A DNA stretch of 64,000 bases from Agarophyton chilense. Lineage: Eukaryota; Rhodophyta; Florideophyceae; Gracilariales; Gracilariaceae. Both the position numbers and the translations under genes were made by a program. The stretch lies in the NCBI GenBank assembly GCA_030374765.1, contig JARGXX010000084.1, forward strand, positions 62,001-126,000, given 5' to 3'. This document shows, one piece after another, positions 38,992 to 49,319 of the stretch. Position 1 is the first letter of the stretch. Every line of letters starts with the position of its first letter. Under the pieces are notes generated by a model. That model saw nothing but the letters and a program-made list of their open reading frames with translations. It had not been told where the DNA came from and searched no databases.

Positions 38992-39624
38992 AAAAAGGCG
39001 GTGCTCGCAGGAGTCAAATGCTGTTCAGAGACAACACCAACTATTTTGAAGTACAAATTGTGAAAAGCCATACGTCAAAAGCAAGTTTCGACCACCTCGC
39101 TAGATAAGTCCATAATTAGTTTCGGTCTATCGTATAGTACGTAATAGAGCAACAGAAACTCAAGATAGTACGCACTGGAGCGAAAGAAGCTCTGGATAGT
39201 ATGAAGTAAAGCAGAAGAAGTCTTGAAAATACTTTAGAAACGAATGAAACTTATTGAAGGATTAGAAATGTGAAAAGCTAGGAAAAGATACTAAAGCAAA
39301 GTGCTGTGCTGGTTCTTCTCCAGGGGACTATGCTACCTATCGATTCCTCTTTTTCATTTTCTACGCCTTTCCTGATGAAGAGCCAGCTACTGGACTTCTT
39401 CGCTCTCCAGCCAGTTTGGCTATGTGTTTGGATTTGTCGGTTTCTTGGTCACTCTTTTTTTTTCCATTTTTAATGTAGCAGCAGTGAGCGGTGCAGTACT
39501 GACGACAAACGGAAGCGACGATTGCGCCGCATTCAAACTTCTTGCAGATGTTTTGCGCGTGAAGTTGGGATGTATGTGACTTGTGGCCACAACAGTGTCC
39601 ATAACAATAGCTTGTGAATCTCGA
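38992..39624 (+). repeat. Array unit 11, partial (633 bp)
   Basis: It matches the first 633 bases of a unit but is diverged: GCTCTGGATAG for GCTCGGGATAG, GAAGTAAAG for GAAATAAAG, TTGAAGGA for TTGAGGGA, CCAGCCAG for CCAGCTAG, GTCACTCT for GTCACGCT, and GTGTCCATAAC for GTGTGCATTAC. Homology to the unit ends after TCTCGA at 39624. The sequence then reads on, in frame, into MSH2. Confidence 0.95.
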
Positions 39625-40625
39625 AACGGCCTGAAAAAATATTTGGAAAAGCTCGTTTGATCGAAGCATACTATCGCCAACTTTTTGAATACGCGAATGG
39701 CTTTGACGGCCATAATTGCTATTATTAAGTATATTAGCGTTTTGAGGTCTACAAGCAAAGAGAGATGGGTAAGGATAAAACAACTCACCCCATCTGTGTA
39801 CATGAATATCGACAATGCAGCTATTCGCACATTGAATATACTTTCTCACCTTGGAGATGGTGGTCACAGGGCGAGCCTGTTTGGACTCATGAATAATACG
39901 AAGAGTACGAAGAGCTGGCGTTTGTTGCGTATGTGAGTTTCACAACCTCTACGAGACATCGATTCCATGTATGATCGCCTGGATATTGTGGATGCATTTC
40001 TTAGCAATCAACGCCGTCTCGAAGCAATTCTGGACGATGATTTGAACAATTTGTCAGACCTCAGCGCGTTTTTTGTTCGCTTTACAAGTGATAATGGTCC
40101 CATAGCATCATTGCAGAATATTTTCGGCTCTACCAATGTTCGATTCGCCTTCTGTTTCTTTATGATGAACTCTTTAAGTCATGATCAAAATCCTCTTTTG
40201 GAGGAGCGTTTCTCTGTTTCTCATGGAAAACCAGCAGAAGAGCATGAAAACTTCGAAGCGTTGGTCGAAACTACAATTGATCTTGAACAATTGAAAACAG
40301 AGAGTTAGTGATTAGCTTTTCGGTTCACCCCGACCTTCTGGAAATTGGACGCCAGCAAGATAGTATCTTATGTTCTATAGAAATTGAGCTGAAAGCAATG
40401 AATTCCATATATATGAGCTGAAGAAAGAATCTCTCAAGTTCGAAAAAAAGTATAGCCTGTGATTCTTTTTCCGGATTACGCGGAAGAGGAGAGACTAATT
40501 TGCGGGAAAAGCAATTGTAGTTTTGGAGACGGGAAGAGACCGTGTGCCATTTCAGACTTGGGGGCTACAAATAGTATCGTCCGCTTACCAAAATATTGCT
40601 GAGCAGTACAGCCAACGACAGTGCC
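39471..40625 (+). pseudogene. MSH2: MSH2 (MutS homolog 2) pseudogene, middle part
   Basis: In one plus-strand frame from about 39471 to 40308, then two further frames to 40625, the translation follows MSH2. It shows the end of the connector domain (SDDCAAFKLLADVLR), then LKKYLEKLV ... ALTAIIAIIKY, then YMNIDNAAIRTLNIL, SLFGLMNNTK, VSQPLRDID and RLDIVDAFLS of the lever/clamp domains. ALVETTIDLEQL, SVHPDLLEIGRQQ, FFFRITRK, IVVLETGRD and EQYSQRQ follow. This is the order found in eukaryotic MSH2, the mismatch-recognition partner of MSH3/MSH6. Disablements: in-frame TGA at 39577, 39658 and 39934 (the last at a conserved Trp), a frameshift near 40300, TGA/TAA around 40417-40500, and another frameshift near 40520. 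The N-terminal domains and ATPase are absent. The first ~150 bp lie in array unit 11. Confidence 0.85.
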
Positions 40626-40909
40626 ATTGCTGGTCGTCGTTCAACATGACATATGTCATGGCCGCCGCCATTGGACTATCCCCATACGCATCACGAAGTG
40701 CGAAAAGAGCGTCGGCATTCTTGCAAAAACAGAGCATCTTATCTCCCTGTGAGTTGGCCATCGAAACGGAAGTACGTGGGGGAAGCGACGAGGTGATGGG
40801 AATTAAATAGAGAAAGGGAAAATTGCGCAGTAAACAATACCGGTCGTAGCCCGCACCAGGAGGAGTAGTTGTGGTGTTAACCGTTAACCACGAGGTGCTA
40901 AGCGCGCGC
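40626..40909. other. Junction after the MSH2 pseudogene
   Basis: One frame stays open to 40810, but the similarity to MSH2 ends near 40625. There is no other recognisable content. A short palindrome TTAACCGTTAA lies near 40877. Confidence 0.4.
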
Positions 40910-40928
40910 GGGGGGGGGGGGGGGGGGG
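40910..40928 (+). repeat. Poly(G) tract of 19 bases
   Basis: A run of 19 G follows a short GC alternation. It marks the left boundary of a 3-kb region with strong G excess on the plus strand. Confidence 0.97.
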
Positions 40929-41241
40929 TGAATTTTGGATCTCAAGTACCGCAGGTCGAAAGGGCCCTGGCCACCAAGGTTCATGCCATGGCGACCAGGG
41001 CAGTTTCTGTCCGCGGGCACTCTAAAAAATGATTTGAATATCGACATAATAAAAAAACGTTAGTTTTTTTCGTGCTTTCCGCGCCGGTGGTGATAAAGAA
41101 GGGCCGCCGAGAAGCCAGCTGAGGAGTGTGAGGGATGCAAGGATTCGCGGGGAGGGCGGTTGTTCGGGGCAAACGGTAAGTAAGGAGGTTTCGGCGAAGC
41201 CGAGTAACCGGAATGCGAGGAAAGCGACAGCGAGATGAAAT

Positions 41242-44216
41242 GTGCACTTTAAGAAGGTGCACGAAACGCAGAGCGGGAAAGAAAAAGAGAAGAGCCTGGG
41301 TACTGTGTGGGGGGGACGTGAACGTGGACCTGGACGGAAGAGTGGGATTCCTAGAACACGCGGGGATGATGTAAAAGAGGTAAGGAGACCCATTAACACG
41401 ATTGAGAAAGAGACTAGGGCCGTTTCATATATGGCAGATGCAAATCTTGGAGTCCAGTCTGTGGCTGTGGACTTTGAGAAAGAAATAATAGCAGAAGAGG
41501 TTGAAGAGCGAGCAGGGCAGTCGAGAAGCGGGGCGAAGAAGTTGGCATGGCGACATACTTCGCTTGTACGACGCAGGGAGAAACTGAGGCGAGATAATGA
41601 AGAATCTCACCGTACTATAGGAATAGGAAAAAGGGTAATCGGTGATATGAGGAGGGGTACTGGAGCTGGAACAGGGCACTCAGTGGACGGCACAGGGTTT
41701 TCAGGTCGAAGGAGCGCTGCATATGATGATACAACGCTCCGCTTTTGGGAGACAGGTGGGCGGGAGACCATTAGGGTGAGAAATTATTCGCCACGTTACG
41801 GAACTGCCGTAAAAGTAGGGTCAAGAGGAGAAGCTTCTGGAAGACGAGAAACACCGCGAGGAAGAGAATCACTATGAACAAGAGCACTGGAAGGCCAAAC
41901 CGTAGTAATGGATGAGAGGGAAGATGCGCCACCTGTTATGGGAGAGTGTTTTGTATGTGGGTCTGGTGGAGAAGAGGGAGCTGGCCGTCGATGTAGACTG
42001 CGGACCCCAGATGGCATGCGTGTGAGAAGGACGAGGACAATTCCGGGAATTGCGGTGAGGGCTACTATGGGTGAGCAAGGGCGATTTGAGGCTATAAGGG
42101 GCAGATTTGTTGTAGAGGACAAAAAGGAGGGTACAGAGGTTTTGGAGGAGGATGTGAGTATGTTACCACGTATTGTTTTGGTTGAGAAAGTGAATGCTGG
42201 GAAAGGAGAGTTGAGTAAGGTGCAGGAAGATTACTTTGGTGTGATGATGAGTTTGAAGTTGACGCAGAAGGAAGTGGATCGCTCGACGGGAGAGATTAGT
42301 GAACGAAATGTGTCGGTGGACAGCTTGAGGGAAAGATTGAATCCTCTGAAAAGGGGAGGGAAAGGGCAGGGATCGAAAGAGATGGCGAGGCGACGGAAGT
42401 ATGAAATTTGAGTGCAGCAGGCACTGTATGTGTAAAAAAGAATTCTGCATTATGCGAAGCTGGAGACATCAGAGCTCTGCCTTAAAATGAAGGTAGTTTC
42501 GAGGAATTGTATGTATTTGAGTAAGACGGTAGGGGAGCAAAACGAGTGAATTTTGTTTGTAGTAGGACAGAAAGAGATAGTACCAAATTGCCCGTTTCAG
42601 GTGGCGATGGAGATGAGGGCGTGCACGCTGTCATTTCAAGAGGAAAAACAACTGTTTTTGAAGTATGTTGTGGAGACGGAGGTGGAAGAAAAACGGTGGG
42701 CGTCCTTGACGACTGCAGAGAGGAAGAGGAAGTGCAATGAGGAGGTGAGTGAGGATATGTGTTTGGGACAAAGGAGGAAGCAGACGCTGAGTGATGTAGC
42801 AGGGGTACGAAACCGGGGTGCACATGACCGAATGTTTGGGCTGCTCGGTTATAATTAGATTGCGAGGCGTGTGAAATTGCAGGAGGACACCAAGCTGGGA
42901 ATGGAATTGAAGACGCATATAGAAGGGGCGTGAGAGAAGTTGTGCGTGGGGGATGAGTATAGGACGAGGACGCTATCTACATGGCGCATGCACCGGTTCG
43001 AAGTTCTCATTCATTTGGAGTCGAGGGTTCTTCTGAGGTTCAGAATATTTGATGAGGGGGATTGGTGTTCTAGGAATGCAGGTGCGGTGGGAGTGCTGGA
43101 GGAGTTTGTGGAGTACGATGCTTGGACGGAAAAGGATAGGGAGATGTAGCACTTGTATAGGACTTTGAGGTATCTTGCAAGACTGGATGCGTGAATTGCT
43201 TGCGTGCTAACGGCGATGGATATGGAGGTTGGATGCCGGGGGCAGAGGCAATTTTTGTCTTCTACGTTATACGGTAAGTGTTTACTGCTTGCATTGGAGG
43301 AGATTTTGGAGGCGGATTCGGTCGTACTGAGGACGAGGAAAGGTGTGGTGTTTGACCACTGTGGGTTTCTTGCAGGGGATGGGAGAAGGGTGGCGGGAAT
43401 TTCGGAGAGGGTTGCGACGGTGGGAATTTGGATGCATTTATCTGGGAAGATCTATCTTGCAGTGAAAGAGGACTTCTTTTTGTACAACTTGACAAAACGT
43501 CTCGGTGGTGTGCTGGATTGGTAAGTTGGAGCCTGCAAACAGGAAGAGTGGTATTTTACTGGGTTGCAGAGAGTGAGTGGGAGTGAATTGAAGAAGCCAA
43601 TGGAAGAAGGAGGAGAAGAAGTGGGAACGGTGGGTGCAACAAAGAAGTATTTCGAGACGTGAAGTAAGGAGACGGTTTAATGAATGGTTTCACACCTGGG
43701 TCCCGATAAAAGCGGTTAAGGTAGAAGCAGTGGAAGCGCAAATCCAGGCGTGATCCAAAAAAGGGAGCAGGGTACTTCTTTCGGATGACAGGGACGGAGC
43801 CGATGATGAAGGAAGAAGAGATGAGACCGAACACAGAAAAGAGCTTTTCAGAAACAGAAGCTGGAGAGACTGGGAAAGAGTGAACTGTGTGGTTGTGTTC
43901 GTCATCCGTGGCCCAGCGAAGGAAAATGCAGTTTGGGGCCTCGTCGGTGTTGTCACTTGGGGGGACTACCTCCAAGAACTCAACGAATGCGAGTTTGGTG
44001 GAGGTATTGGGGGTGTTTGTTGGTGAGAGTCGAATGAGGGAGTTGAGTTTTCACATCCAAATGGTGGGGGAAGAGGTGGAGGAGTTTTTGCCGGCGACAA
44101 TGACGTGTTATAAATCTGGAAACTTGGATGGACCGAAGGAGAGAGCGGCGAAGAGGGTTCGAATGACTGGGATGTGGGGATCCTTCAGTGCGATTTCGTT
44201 TTGTGACGGGTGGTAA
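41242..44216 (+). pseudogene. G-skewed decayed coding region, family unknown
   Basis: Plus-strand frames at 41242-41877, 41908-42411, 42546-42858, 42940-43149, 43204-43524 and 43887-44216 together give a long Glu/Arg/Gly/Lys-rich track interrupted by stops and frame changes. The second contains CFVCGSGGEEGAGRRC; the fifth has a leucine/valine-rich strand-helix pattern. The plus strand is very G-rich and C-poor, the mirror image of the two copia elements, which are C-rich and G-poor. This might therefore be an inverted copia relative whose minus strand is the coding one, but I found no copia motif in minus-strand frames such as 43556-43975. No function is assigned. Confidence 0.35.
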
Positions 44217-45027
44217 TCCTGCAATGTGGAGATTTATCCACAGACGCTGTACGATGTGCCAGATTTCTATTCCTATTTCGATATTTATTGCTATTGCAAT
44301 GCTTCAATTACTATTACGCGAACATAAGAGAGGGTAGCGAAATTTTTAAATATATGCACATTGTTTTATTTTTGCACACCTGATTGGGGCTGGTACAAAC
44401 TTCGGACTGTGCAGTTGTGTTCTAGTTGAGTTTCCCTAGAAACTAGCAACTTTGATTGAGTGAGGTTATTTTGAGATAATATGGAACTCCAACAATGATA
44501 ATGGGTTTTCTATCTATTTCAGTTTGTCCGTTTTTGACGACTAAACTAGAATTCAGAGAACACAGGCGAATAGGTTTTCTGGATGTGTAGATCATTTTAG
44601 GATGAAATTGGGTCGCATCTAGTATGATGCAGATTTTCTGCGAAGTAAAACTTCTGTCACGGACGCGTCAAGGATGTTTTTCGCCCGGACGCTACCAAAC
44701 GGTTACATATATCTTTCCCGAGGCGTAACTAACATTTTATATTTCAATTCGCGTCTGGGTAGACTGGTGTATGTGTGTTAAGCTTCTCAAAAATTAACGA
44801 GTGGTAATGTGGGCTCGTGACCATCTGACCGTCACCTTAATAATATGGGAGACGTCCTTGTAGACTTCGTCTTCAATATGTCTATTTCCCCGCCTAATCA
44901 ACTATTAATGTCTCTTAGAAGTTTCACACAGATATGTTGTCTTCTAGCTTCGGTCTTTCCTGTTTTCCGGGTATTTTTCTGTTTATTATTGTATAGATAG
45001 CTGCTAATCACGCTTTAGAAATTCTTC
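44217..45027. other. AT-rich spacer, nothing recognised
   Basis: No long frame, repeat or RNA gene is seen. It ends at the presumed 5' LTR of copia element 2. Confidence 0.5.
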
Positions 45028-45290
45028 TGTTGATGTCTCAGCTTAGCGGTGTCGAGTGCCAATAACTGAACATCTATCTTGGCTGGGGTCGTACTCAAAC
45101 GACCCAATAAAAGATAGAGACAGATGTCCATCACCACAGCCGACAAGATAAAGGAAGATGCCCGCCGTCTCCCGCGGTCAGGAAACTTAGAGCTCATCAT
45201 TTCACTGCTTTGGGCAGCATCAATTGTTAGACTACCATCCACCACGAAGCCCCACAGTAAACGCGATCGCAGAGAAGCCAACGGTCACAA
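45028..45290 (+). repeat. 5' LTR of copia element 2 (approximate ends)
   Basis: Matches 51109-51325 over long stretches, for example the paired segments AGATAGAGACAGATGTCCAT and AGATAAGGACAGCAGTCTAT, followed by the CGCCGTC..CCGCGGTC / CGCCGTCCCTCGCGATC block. The start is placed at TGTTGATG. The end is not well defined. Confidence 0.6.
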
Positions 45291-45394
45291 ATAGAACACA
45301 AGGCACGCAATTAGGACCCATCCCTTCCAAAACGTCCCAAATATAGGCCAACGAAAAACAAATACCAACGGGCATAACAAAAAGCCACACGATG

Positions 45395-46200
45395 ACAACC
45401 AACAAACCCACCCTTCCCTAACTCAGTGGCACCAACTACACACTCTGGCATGACGCTTTAATGATCTATGCCCGTAGCATGAAAGCCGATCGTCTTCTCA
45501 CGTCCAACACCCCAGATATTTTCACAGATTCGGGTATCTCACAGCCTCACCTCAAGAAAAGAGACGAACTCCTTAAGTTAATTCTACAAATACCAACCTC
45601 TGCGAATATCACTCTTCTTCCCCGTACCATTTTACGAAAAAATCCATACCCAATATGCAACACAATTGGCCTACAGATACACTCCACTAAAATTGAGAAC
45701 CACGTGGTTCTCCACGCAGACGCCCAGGGCATCTTGTATCTTCCCGAAACAGGCTTCAGCGACTACATGAACAAGTATCAAGCCTTCAGGCAACGCATCA
45801 TCGTTTCGAGATAGCCCAACATCACTTCAGAACGCACAACCATGAACTACCTTATCCAGACCCTTGCGGGGCATCCCAACCACAGCACAATAGCCATGCT
45901 CATGGCAGGAACCCCGTCGAGCTCTGTAGCCGCCTTCTCTAACCCCATCCAGCAGGTCCTACTCATACAACAATAGAACCTCCCACCGCCTAACACCCAA
46001 GCACTCAAGACAATACCTACCAAACAAGACCATACGCATGCCTACAATACGCGCGACCCCAACACTTGCGCCCCCAATACGCGCGTCTCCAATACTACCA
46101 CCCCCCCAAACGCGAGCGACCCATACGCAAGCAGCAACAGACCTCGCAAGACGTAAACACCGTGGCCAGCAGCTCGTCAGGGCCATGGTGCACCTGGCTT
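45395..46200 (+). pseudogene. copia 2 gag remnant
   Basis: The frame reads LSGTNYTLWHDALMIYARSM, the classic copia Gag start (L-x-G-x-N-Y-x-x-W), then an open 117-codon frame (45461-45814) ending FSDYMNKYQAFRQRII. After a TAG it continues with TTMNYLIQTLAGHP to about 45900. This is the helical Gag/UBN2 fold. The downstream part is Thr/Pro-rich and broken. Confidence 0.75.
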
Positions 46201-46379
46201 TACAGTGTCACACGTAACAAATCTGGGTGCTATGCCAGACACTGAAGCCTACCCCAACCGCAACTCGACGGCAACCATGTCGATATCCAAACCAGCACCC
46301 CGTGTGACATCTCACCCACCTCGCAGCCGAATGTAACCGATATCCACACCCGCTTATCCCAGGTAGAAGATGCCCTCAA

Positions 46380-47426
46380 TCCGCATGAGCACCCCGACAA
46401 CAATGGTAAGACCCCATTCATCCTCGACTCTAGAGCGCACCCAACCCCCCCCCCGCCCCACCCCCCGCGATGTCGGGCGGCCCGATCGCACGATAAAATA
46501 GGACTCTAGGCATCTAACGATCACTGCAACGCCTCCCACTGAACCCTTACACAACCCGGCCACATCTCTATCCCAATGAAAGTTAAACTACTCACAGTTC
46601 TTGCAGTACACACGTCTATTATCCCGGAAAACACCTCTCCATACAGGTTCTCAGCAACGATAATGAAGTTACCTTCACCCTAACGAAAGCCATCCTCCAC
46701 AACCGCGTACATCTCCCGCCCGTAATCCTCACCGCCCGCTACACACAGGTCCAACACCGTCACATCTCCCACCCCACACCCACACAGCACGCAAAATGCT
46801 TCGACACCACACTGTCAATATAACACGCCTTACCTACCACCTCTCGCAGCATCCCTCAACCAATCACATATAGCCCTCCACGCAGCCCTAGACGGCCACT
46901 CTGTCCACCTCCTCCTAAACAGCACACAATCCACACAACACCACAACACATGCACCACAGCCGTAGCCCCACCTCAACGCAAAAACGACTGGCTGAATTG
47001 CACCTATAGTTTGGACAAATACAACCACGTACCATCGCTTCCATGGTCAGACATGGCCTACTATCCAACCTTTCAGCAGTAATCCAACACCACACTCCGA
47101 AAAGTACATGCGCAGGGCGCATCCAAAGCAAAACGCCAGCCATCGCACAAAAACCCAGTACTTACTGCCATCAGAGCGGACAAAGCATCTTGTCTGACGT
47201 ATGCTGACCACTGACACCTCATTCTTGCCACAGAAGCCGGTGTTTTATCACCATCCTGGACATGACCACATGCCCAGCCTTGGTACACTTCCTAAACAAC
47301 CACTTATAAGTCCCAAGAACCCTTATCACTGCTCTGCAGCAGGGCTCCCACCAATTTGGATAGTATTCCTAGCTCTTCACCTCTAACAACGTAAAGAAAT
47401 ACCTATCTCACTATGTGCAAAAGTAT
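46380..47426 (+). pseudogene. copia 2 protease and N-terminal integrase remnants
   Basis: Near 46405-46445 a TPFILDSRAHP-like stretch gives the protease DS(G) site, followed by a C-rich simple tract (46440-46468). Frames from 46850 to 47426 contain His-rich and Cys-containing pieces, an ATEAGVLSPSWT segment and a NVKKYLSHYVQKY-like segment, consistent with the start of the integrase core. The integrase is cut exactly here by Z1. Confidence 0.55.
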
Positions 47427-48811
47427 TGTGAGGCATATGGATCGCACGAGCGCCACGAGCGCCGCTTAGTGTATATTAATAGAAGTGACGCGCGTCGGAC
47501 CTACTGTTGCAATCAACTAATATAGTAAATAAGCTATTCTTTGGACATAGCGCTGTCGGAAGAATACTTATTTAGAGTCACCAATTCAATACCAACCGCA
47601 AATGTGTTTTGCGTCGAGTAAGGCGCCCAATAAGGGACAGGCTGGCTGGTTCCGGACCGGAAGCCGCACAAATTATCGCGCCGGTCTGCCTCCAAATTGT
47701 ATAGACAAGGCCGATCTCAGTCGGCTGTGACCAACTCTGGTCAAGTCAGCTCGCCGAAAGCGCCTCACCACCTCTCTCCTTTGGCACCCAAACTATCTCT
47801 TAGCGCAGTCTGTGCATCTCTTGCCATCAACTCTCCTCCTTTTCTTTCTTTACTTTGGGATTGGGTCCGCTCTCTATCGCTGCTGCGCCGATCTTTTCTG
47901 CGAACCCGTCTCACACGTGGGACTGTTTACCAGCTCCTGTTGTTAACAGAACCGCGTGATACGGCGTTGAGCTCACACTCTACAGCTATTTGGCATTTGT
48001 TCAAGAGTAAGTAACTTTCACTGCTCTTTTGGTATTGTGTGAAAGTACGGACTTTTGTCTGTCTCGCACATAGTGCCAACGTCTGCGATTTCTTCGAGTG
48101 AATACTCCACTGTGCAAGGTTCCGATCCGGAAGTGGAAGCCGTCAGCGTCACCAACTAAATCACATCCCTCACGGAATCTTCACCTTCTACCGAACCCCT
48201 TTACAACCAGCGCACACGTCACATCCTTCGAGTCGTTACTCAACGTGAGAAGTGTCACCGCAGTTCTCCATCTCGAAAACTCTCCCTGAAGCGCTGTGCC
48301 GTCTGCAGCATCAACGTGCAGAGCCAGCCCCAATTGGAGGTACACCAAGGCAGTCGTAAGTACCAAAAAGCACTACGACGCGCTTATTACAAAGATACCG
48401 ACGTCTGGTGCCGTGTATGCGATATCAAGTTTCCTGAAGCTCACGATCTCCGAGTTCCTTATAAAAATCGTCTTCATCATGCCAGCGTCAGGAATAAGAA
48501 CCACACTACTTTCTAGAACGTTTGTGATATATACATGCTGTCTTTACATCGTGGTATAGGCCTTTACACATTTCATTTATTACATCATATATTTATACCT
48601 TTGCCTCTGCCTGCTACAGATATATTAATCATTTCACCATCCGCACTCCCTACCCATTACAATCCTTCTTTCCGTCGTCTCTCATTGAATTCTTTTCTCT
48701 TCCCTCTTCTGGTCTGGTACTCTCGAGAGCATATCTACTACATGTATCCCCTTGTGTTGGAGCCACCCGCGTTTTTTCCAGTAATTACTTTAAAGGGACA
48801 TGACGTTTACA
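47427..48811 (+). mobile_element. Z1: TG...CA insertion unit carrying a zinc-finger gene
   Basis: A 1385-bp unit opens TGTGAGGC and closes GACGTTTACA, the same termini as the two inverted units Z2 and Z3. It is flanked by AGTA on both sides (47422-47425 and 48812-48815; AGTAT/AGTAC as pentamers) and interrupts the copia integrase, which resumes at about 48860. The right 1.25 kb is closely similar to Z2/Z3: promoter-like GC-rich repeat, exon 1, a 67-nt intron, the zinc-finger exon and 3' part. It lacks the ~700-bp AT-rich and GC-rich left part of Z2/Z3. Termini TG...CA and a 4-5 bp duplication are LTR-like, so it may be a solo LTR of a family with long coding LTRs. Confidence 0.75.
48074..48516 (+). 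pseudogene. Z1 zinc-finger gene, exon 2 (one stop)
   Basis: This is the exon after a 67-nt GT-AG intron (48007-48073). It reads MPTSAISSSEYSTVQGSDPE if spliced to the A at 48006, then meets TAA at 48157-48159, then continues open to TAG at 48514. The second half encodes two JAZ/matrin-like fingers: CAVC-x12-H and CRVC. The stop is shared with Z2 but absent from Z3. Probably dsRNA- or nucleic-acid-binding in an intact copy, by analogy with U1/JAZ-type fingers. Confidence 0.65.
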
Positions 48812-48815
48812 AGTA

Positions 48816-49140
48816 CCTCAGCCTGTGAGTCATAAAGTTACGCTCCACAACACCATATACTTTTCGAGAAAAATGCGTGCATCAACCGTACCATCCTGAA
48901 CAGCGCATGGTCATCACTCGCACACAGCAACTTCTTCAGAGTGTATTTAAAAGACGACGTCACTGACGCCACTTTTATGTACAAACTCACTTACCATTAC
49001 AGCGTCAAGAAGTTCACATACACACTATGACACGGCTATAAGCCCCCTACACACCACATTTCATATTTCGCCAGCTTGGCTCCATTCTCATCTTGAAACA
49101 GCCTATTTCCAAACCTCAATGTGGAGCACACACTGCTCGC
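48816..49140 (+). pseudogene. copia 2 integrase, C-terminal part
   Basis: After Z1 the frame resumes with NACINRTILNSAWSSLAHSN, then FMYKLTYHYSVKKFTYTL-stop-HGYKP and HISYFASLA. This matches the end of the copia integrase core (N-R-T-L ... W-x-x-A ... T-P-x-E-x-W-x-G-x-K-P-x-x-x-x-L-R-x-F-G). A TGA stands at the conserved Trp. Joining 47426 to 48816 restores the element order, which supports a single insertion. Confidence 0.7.
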
Positions 49141-49319
49141 TATAAGCACGCTGTAGACACAAAAGACATCCTTGTATAAAATATCAATACCAACCAATAT
49201 ACCACAGTGCGGAGCACCAACTTAGCCCCGTACTCCAAACAAAACGACCCCAGCCACGCCATCGGCGCCCGCTTTCAATCCCTTGTGACCACCATCCCAA
49301 CGCACATCACCCTTCCCAC

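Larger units (their letters stand above)
16413..39624 (+). repeat. Tandem array of 2258-bp units (10 complete + 1 partial)
   Basis: Units begin at AAAAAGGCGG and start at 16413, 18671, 20928, 23186, 25444, 27702, 29960, 32218, 34476, 36734 and 38992. The period is 2258 bp, except unit 2, which is 2257 bp because a T9 run is T8. I saw no difference among units 3-10. Unit 1, unit 2 and the partial unit 11 carry private or shared edge variants. The left end interrupts copia element 1. The right end breaks at 39624, inside a sequence that continues as an MSH2 pseudogene. Each unit holds a 31-bp minisatellite and short overlapping frames on both strands, but no convincing complete gene and no rRNA, tRNA or snRNA that I recognise. 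Confidence 0.98.

Noticed and set aside
16413-39624. Array as rDNA, 5S, snRNA or tRNA repeat
   Set aside because: I found no conserved rRNA, snRNA or tRNA sequence on either strand of the unit.
16413-39624. Array as CRISPR or a phage-type repeat
   Set aside because: A 2.26-kb period without spacers in a eukaryotic context; no cas-like genes.
39577-39936. Three in-frame TGA codons in MSH2 as evidence for UGA recoding (Trp or Sec)
   Set aside because: Only the third aligns with a conserved Trp, other stops (TAA, TAG) and frameshifts occur in the same pseudogene, and simple transitions explain them. GRASP uses TGG normally.
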